Below, in pieces: positions 6,875-10,611 of a stretch of 10,611 bases of DNA. The notes under the pieces are model-generated. The model made no database searches, was not told the DNA's origin, and worked only from the letters and a program-made list of their open reading frames with translations. The DNA lies in NCBI GenBank assembly GCA_002307185.1, contig DBTT01000009.1, positions 486-11,096 on the forward strand, in the 5' to 3' direction. The stretch's first letter is position 1, and every line of letters begins with the position of its first letter. A program made the position numbers and the translations under genes. Source of the DNA: Bacteroidales bacterium UBA1309 (GTDB lineage: Bacteria; Bacteroidota; Bacteroidia; Bacteroidales; Dysgonomonadaceae).

Positions 6875-9800
6875 TTAATTCTTTAAAAACCTGCCACCCG
6901 ATATATCCCAGAATTTATTGAAAAACGAACTGAGTTTTTCGAGTACCGATTCTCTTTTCTTTGTACGGTCGCCTGTTGGCGTAAATCTTGAAACAGGTGG
7001 CAGAACTTTGCTTAATGCTGTGCCTGTTGATTGTACATAACCGTCACGAAAAGCATTTGTTATAAACTTGTATGTTTCTTCTTTATCCAAATTTTCATCA
7101 TTGATAATTTGGTCTAATTCTTCTACTTTCTTAGCATCAACAAACGAATGCCAATCATCATCCACATTGGTTGAAGGGGTCAACGAATCAATAAATTGTT
7201 CGATAAGCTCTTTTTTATTGCGGAGTTCCACACTGGAATCAATGGCTTTGCTAATACTGATAACAATTTCCTTGTCTTTTAAATGACCTTCGTGGTACTT
7301 CTTAATGAGTGCGAGGATATAATCAATGTTGATTTCGACCTGTTTAATCAGCTCCATTTCAAAGACTATATCATCATTTACATTTTCGTTGTCGCCTTTG
7401 CTTTTGCCTCTGAAATCGTTGTAAAGGTTAATGTACATGCTGTGATAATCCTGTACATCTCTTTCCGAAAGTATTTCATTGCCTGAAAATTCATCGAATG
7501 TGGAAAGTATGTTTTTCACTTTCAGAATGGCACTGTAAAGCTTGATAAATTCTTTTTGGTTTTGTTCTCCGATAATCTGTTCACCCACAGGGAATTTTTC
7601 TTGTAAGTCATCCACTAAATCAGCATAGCCGGGAATGTCTTTATCTCCTTTCTTGTAGCCGTTGTAATATTCATCGTAAGTTTTGAGTAAAACCACTCCT
7701 CCGGCTTCTTTGTCGCCAAATAGGGCAATGCTCTCGTTGGTGGCTTTTTCGAGGTTGCGGAAACAAATAATATTTCCAAAGGTTTTAACCGTGTTCAAAA
7801 TGCGGTTTGTGCGTGAATAGGCTTGTAAAAGCCCATGCAAACGGAGGTTTTTATCTACCCAAAGGGTATTTAAAGTGGTGGCATCAAAACCAGTAAGAAA
7901 CATGTTTACCACAATCAACAAGTCAATTTCACGATTTTTCACTCGTTCGGACACATCTTTATAATAGCTTTGGAACTTTTCACTTGAAGTATCAAAGTTC
8001 ATTTTAAATATCTTGTTGTAGTCCTGTATTGCCGATTCGAGAAAGTCCCGTGAGCTTTGGTCTAAAAGGCTGGTATCTTCGAGGTTCTCATCATCAATGA
8101 TTCCGTTTTCGGGGTCTTCATTCACGCCAAAACTGTAAATGGTTGCTACCTTTAACTGTTTGTCGCTTGGCAACCCCATCATTTGTTTTTGAAACTCGGT
8201 GTAATATTTCTTGGCTACTTCGATAGACGAAACGGCAAAAATGGAATTAAAACCAGCCAATCGGCGGTCTTTTAATTGGTAGAAGCTATTTCGTTTTGTT
8301 TTCTGGTCGAAATGTTCACGGATATACTTTACAATATTGCTTATACGCTCCGGTGCCGATAATGCCCGTTCACGGTCAATGTTCCATACTTTTTCGTCCT
8401 GTATGTTTTCCTGTTCCTTCATGGTGCTGATATAGTCAATACGGAACGGAAGTACATTTTTATCGGTAATGGCATCGACAATGGTATAGGTGTGCAGTTT
8501 TGCACCGAATGCCTGTTCAGTAGTGCGTAAATCGGCACGGCTGTTACTGCTTGAATTAAGGGCGAAAATTGGCGTACCTGTAAAGCCGAACAGGTGATAT
8601 TTTTTGAATGTTTTGGTAATGGCTGTGTGCATATCGCCAAACTGTGAACGGTGGCACTCATCGAAAATTATAACGATATGTTGACTAAAAACATGGTGGT
8701 TTTTCTGTTTCTTAATCAGTACAGAAAGCTTTTGTATGGTGGTAATAATAATGTTTGCCTTGGGGTCTTCCAATTGCTTTTTAAGAATGGCAGTATTGGA
8801 ATTACTGTTTGCAGCTCCTTTCTCAAACTTATCGTATTCTTTCATGGTTTGATAGTCGAGGTCTTTTCTATCCACCACAAACAGTACTTTTTCAATAAAT
8901 GGCAATTTACTTGCCAGTTGAGCGGTTTTAAACGAAGTAAGCGTTTTGCCGCTTCCGGTGGTGTGCCAGATATAACCACCGCCCTCAATAGTACCAAAAG
9001 ATTTGTAGTTATTTGAAACCGTTATTTTATTCAAAATACGCTCGGTAGCTACAATTTGGTAAGGTCGCATTGCCAACAACAATTTGTCGGAAGTGAAAAC
9101 ACAGTATTTAGTAAGCAGATTGAGCAAAGTGTGCTTTGCGAAAAAGGTGCGTCCAAAATCCATTAAATCAACAATCGGGCGGTTATTGGCATCAGCCCAC
9201 CACGAAGTAAATTCAAAGCTGTTGCTGGTGCGTTTACCCTTTTTTACAGCACCATCGCCCAGCTCCCTGATATGCGTAAATCGGGTTGTATTGCTGTAAT
9301 ATTTGGTGTAAGTACCGTTTGAAATTACAAATAGTTGCACATACTCAAACAAACCGCAGCCAGCCCAAAACGATTCACGGTTATATCGGTTTATCTGATT
9401 AAATGCCTCTTTAATGTCAACGCCCCGTTTTTTAAGCTCAATATGTACCAATGGTAAGCCGTTTACCAATACCGTAACATCGTAGCGATTAGCACGCTGC
9501 CCATTGTCAACCGCATATTGATTAACAACCTGTAAACGGTTGTTGTGGATATTCGCTTTATCAATGAGATAGATATTTTTTACTGTGCCATCGTCACGGG
9601 TAAGCAGTTGGATATGGTCTTCCTGTATAATGGTTGTTTTTTCCTCAATGCCGTTGTTTTGGTTCGCAATTTTGCCTTTGAAAAACTGTTCCCATTCCGA
9701 ATTGGTAAACTGGTAATTATTCAGGGCTTCTAATTGCAGGCGCAAGTTGGCAATCAATTCGTCTTCCGAAGTGATTGGCAAATAATCGTAAGCCTGTGTT

Positions 9801-9931
9801 TGAAGTTGCTCAATAAATGCTTTTTCAAGGTCTGCCTCACTCTGAAAAGTAGTTTCCTTGCGGTATAGCGGTTGGTATTCGGCTACTACCGTGCTTTCGG
9901 GGTTCTCGGCAACGAGGGCGTATTTATCCAT
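6875..9931 (-). CDS. hsdR: Type I restriction endonuclease, motor and nuclease subunit HsdR
   Basis: HsdR drives ATP-dependent DNA translocation and cleavage when bound to the HsdM/HsdS methylase. This 1018-residue protein is close in length to EcoR124I HsdR. The N-terminal PD-(D/E)xK nuclease has D151, then E165 and K167 in IELKKRG, and a QxxxY motif (Q179, Y183); as I recall, the Asp, Glu and Lys sit at the same numbers in EcoR124I. The SF2 motor follows: Walker A HTTGSGKT (323-330), DECH (424-427), TGTP (451-454), LTGFD (679-683) and QAYSRTNR (703-710). The C-terminal helical region, about 760-1018, should contact the methylase. No frameshift or internal stop is present and all catalytic motifs are intact. 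The ATG at 9931 overlaps the end of hsdS by 8 bases, suggesting coupled translation. The 3' end is 11 bases from ago. Resemblance is to the type IC group, which fits the repeat seen in hsdS. Confidence 0.95.
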   Translation of the reverse strand: MDKYALVAENPESTVVAEYQPLYRKETTFQSEADLEKAFIEQLQTQAYDYLPITSEDELIANLRLQLEALNNYQFTNSEWEQFFKGKIANQNNGIEEKTTIIQEDHIQLLTRDDGTVKNIYLIDKANIHNNRLQVVNQYAVDNGQRANRYDVTVLVNGLPLVHIELKKRGVDIKEAFNQINRYNRESFWAGCGLFEYVQLFVISNGTYTKYYSNTTRFTHIRELGDGAVKKGKRTSNSFEFTSWWADANNRPIVDLMDFGRTFFAKHTLLNLLTKYCVFTSDKLLLAMRPYQIVATERILNKITVSNNYKSFGTIEGGGYIWHTTGSGKTLTSFKTAQLASKLPFIEKVLFVVDRKDLDYQTMKEYDKFEKGAANSNSNTAILKKQLEDPKANIIITTIQKLSVLIKKQKNHHVFSQHIVIIFDECHRSQFGDMHTAITKTFKKYHLFGFTGTPIFALNSSSNSRADLRTTEQAFGAKLHTYTIVDAITDKNVLPFRIDYISTMKEQENIQDEKVWNIDRERALSAPERISNIVKYIREHFDQKTKRNSFYQLKDRRLAGFNSIFAVSSIEVAKKYYTEFQKQMMGLPSDKQLKVATIYSFGVNEDPENGIIDDENLEDTSLLDQSSRDFLESAIQDYNKIFKMNFDTSSEKFQSYYKDVSERVKNREIDLLIVVNMFLTGFDATTLNTLWVDKNLRLHGLLQAYSRTNRILNTVKTFGNIICFRNLEKATNESIALFGDKEAGGVVLLKTYDEYYNGYKKGDKDIPGYADLVDDLQEKFPVGEQIIGEQNQKEFIKLYSAILKVKNILSTFDEFSGNEILSERDVQDYHSMYINLYNDFRGKSKGDNENVNDDIVFEMELIKQVEINIDYILALIKKYHEGHLKDKEIVISISKAIDSSVELRNKKELIEQFIDSLTPSTNVDDDWHSFVDAKKVEELDQIINDENLDKEETYKFITNAFRDGYVQSTGTALSKVLPPVSRFTPTGDRTKKRESVLEKLSSFFNKFWDISGGRFLKN

Positions 9932-10611
9932 TACTTATACATTTAAAATCCAATAATTTTCCTCTGTAATAATTGTATTGTTTGCGGCGACCGTCTATTT
10001 CGGCAGGTAAACCAATCGAAATATCATTTACCAAGCTATCGAATTTGTCCAATACTTCAACAATTCGGTTTTGTTCCTCTATTGAAGGAACTGCCATTTT
10101 ATATTCTTTTACCTTGTTATTAGAAATTGCAGGATAGCCAGCACCTTCTTGATTACTCTCAACATAGTTGTAAAAATCAGAAGTAGTTAAAACGAAAAAT
10201 AGATATTTAGGTAATATCATTTCTGTATTTGCCCTAAGAACACAAAAACCAGTACTGCAAATTTGTCCATCATATTCAGGTGTAATTAAGCAGTAGCGTT
10301 TTAAAGTTGGTCGTGTTGTTCCAAAAATCACATCATTGTTTCTTACAATTTGTTGTGCCCGACTTGGAGCATTTTGACTTGTGATTATTTGGGTTTCTGT
10401 AATTTTATTACTCATTCTATCAACCGAGGACAAATCAATATACTTAAAGTCAATATTATCGTTTTCTTTCCACTTCATATTATCTGTTTTCAGACATAAC
10501 TCTCTGAGGGTTAGCCAATTATACCCCCCCCGTTTATTATTGAAATTCAGCAACTTAGCCCTATAATAAGCATATTGGGCGCGACGCGCCTCCAGCTCCG
10601 CCTCCAGCTCC
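9924..10611 (-). CDS. hsdS: Type I specificity subunit HsdS, C-terminal part; 5' end beyond the window
   Basis: HsdS recognises the two halves of the target site and positions HsdM and HsdR. The frame is open to the right edge; 228 codons are visible. Residues 1-23 are the end of the central conserved region: two ELEA repeats, then RRAQYAYYRAKLLNF. The second target-recognition domain spans about 30-170, with STGFCVLRA (119-127). The C-terminal conserved region contains IEEQNRIVEVLDKFDSL (from 177) and ends with GRRKQYNYYRGKLLDF (207-222), a clear echo of the central copy, as expected of an HsdS with two-fold internal symmetry. The TTG at 10553 is not the true start, because the frame and the homology continue upstream of it. 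Residues 27-29 (RGG) are encoded by a C and eight G, a slippage-prone tract. TRD1 and hsdM should lie beyond 10611. The last 8 bases overlap hsdR. The recognition sequence cannot be read from this. Confidence 0.92.
   Translation of the reverse strand, partial: ELEAELEARRAQYAYYRAKLLNFNNKRGGYNWLTLRELCLKTDNMKWKENDNIDFKYIDLSSVDRMSNKITETQIITSQNAPSRAQQIVRNNDVIFGTTRPTLKRYCLITPEYDGQICSTGFCVLRANTEMILPKYLFFVLTTSDFYNYVESNQEGAGYPAISNNKVKEYKMAVPSIEEQNRIVEVLDKFDSLVNDISIGLPAEIDGRRKQYNYYRGKLLDFKCISNG
10524..10531 (-). repeat. Eight-G homopolymer inside hsdS
   Basis: Eight C on the plus strand (G on the coding strand) lie at the junction between the central conserved region and TRD2. With eight G the frame is open. 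Seven G would read RGGIIG then TAA, and nine G would read RGGV then TAA, so either slip ends the protein within a few codons. This is the layout expected of a phase-variable tract; whether it varies is not shown here. Confidence 0.7.
10587..10611 (-). repeat. Tandem 12-bp repeats in the hsdS central spacer
   Basis: Two perfect copies of a 12-bp unit (GAGCTGGAGGCG on the coding strand, encoding ELEA) occupy 10587-10598 and 10599-10610. Base 10611 matches the first base of another copy, so the array may continue past the edge. In EcoR124I-type HsdS, a 12-bp repeat coding four residues at this place changes copy number and thereby the spacing between the two half-sites. Confidence 0.8.

Noticed and set aside
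8419..9016. Small frames on both strands within hsdR
   Set aside because: They are shadows of the conserved motor domain; hsdR is continuous and well supported across the region.
9924..10553. hsdS as a complete 209-residue half-size subunit starting at TTG 10553
   Set aside because: The frame stays open to the window edge and encodes the central conserved HsdS motif RRAQYAYYRAKLLNF across this point, so TTG is an internal Leu codon.
1..10611. CRISPR array, tRNA or rRNA gene, transposase or integrase
   Set aside because: No regularly spaced direct repeats, cloverleaf-like segments, rRNA signatures or recombinase motifs were seen on either strand by eye.

Overview
The window looks like a piece of a Bacteroidota chromosome or integrated element. 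The evidence is a DUF6266-type protein at the left edge, AT-rich genes with no clear Shine-Dalgarno sequences, matches to the Bacteroidota -7 element (TAnnTTTG), and an Argonaute whose PIWI motifs resemble proteins I associate with that phylum. Everything clearly coding is on the minus strand.

Layout from right to left, which is the direction of transcription. At 10611-9924 is the 3' part of a type I restriction specificity gene (hsdS), cut by the window edge. It is followed, with an 8-bp overlap, by a full-length hsdR (9931-6875). Eleven bases later comes a long prokaryotic Argonaute (6863-4737). After another 28 bases comes an 888-residue protein joining a PHP metal-dependent phosphoesterase domain to an ABC/SMC-type ATPase (4708-2042). 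A long hairpin with a T-rich tail (2027-1961) closes the unit. No intergenic gap exceeds 28 bases, so hsdS-hsdR-ago-php/smc reads as one operon; hsdM is expected beyond position 10611.

Functionally this looks like a composite defence locus. The type I enzyme has intact nuclease and translocase motifs. The Argonaute keeps a recognisable MID pocket but appears to have lost its PIWI slicer residues, so it should bind guide and target without cutting. The PHP-ATPase keeps its metal ligands and ATPase motifs and is the natural candidate effector. This partnership is inferred from gene order and motifs only. hsdS also carries two features that could vary its specificity: tandem 12-bp repeats in the central spacer and an 8-G homopolymer. 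Gain or loss of one G in that tract gives an immediate stop before the second target-recognition domain.

The left 2 kb differ. Positions 1-494 hold the start of the DUF6266-type gene (minus strand). Positions 495-2041 contain no convincing protein gene. Within this, 1039-1928 is GC- and purine-rich, is bounded by a near-perfect 24-26 base inverted repeat, and contains several further long nested inverted repeats. It could be a large structured RNA or a non-autonomous or decayed mobile element.
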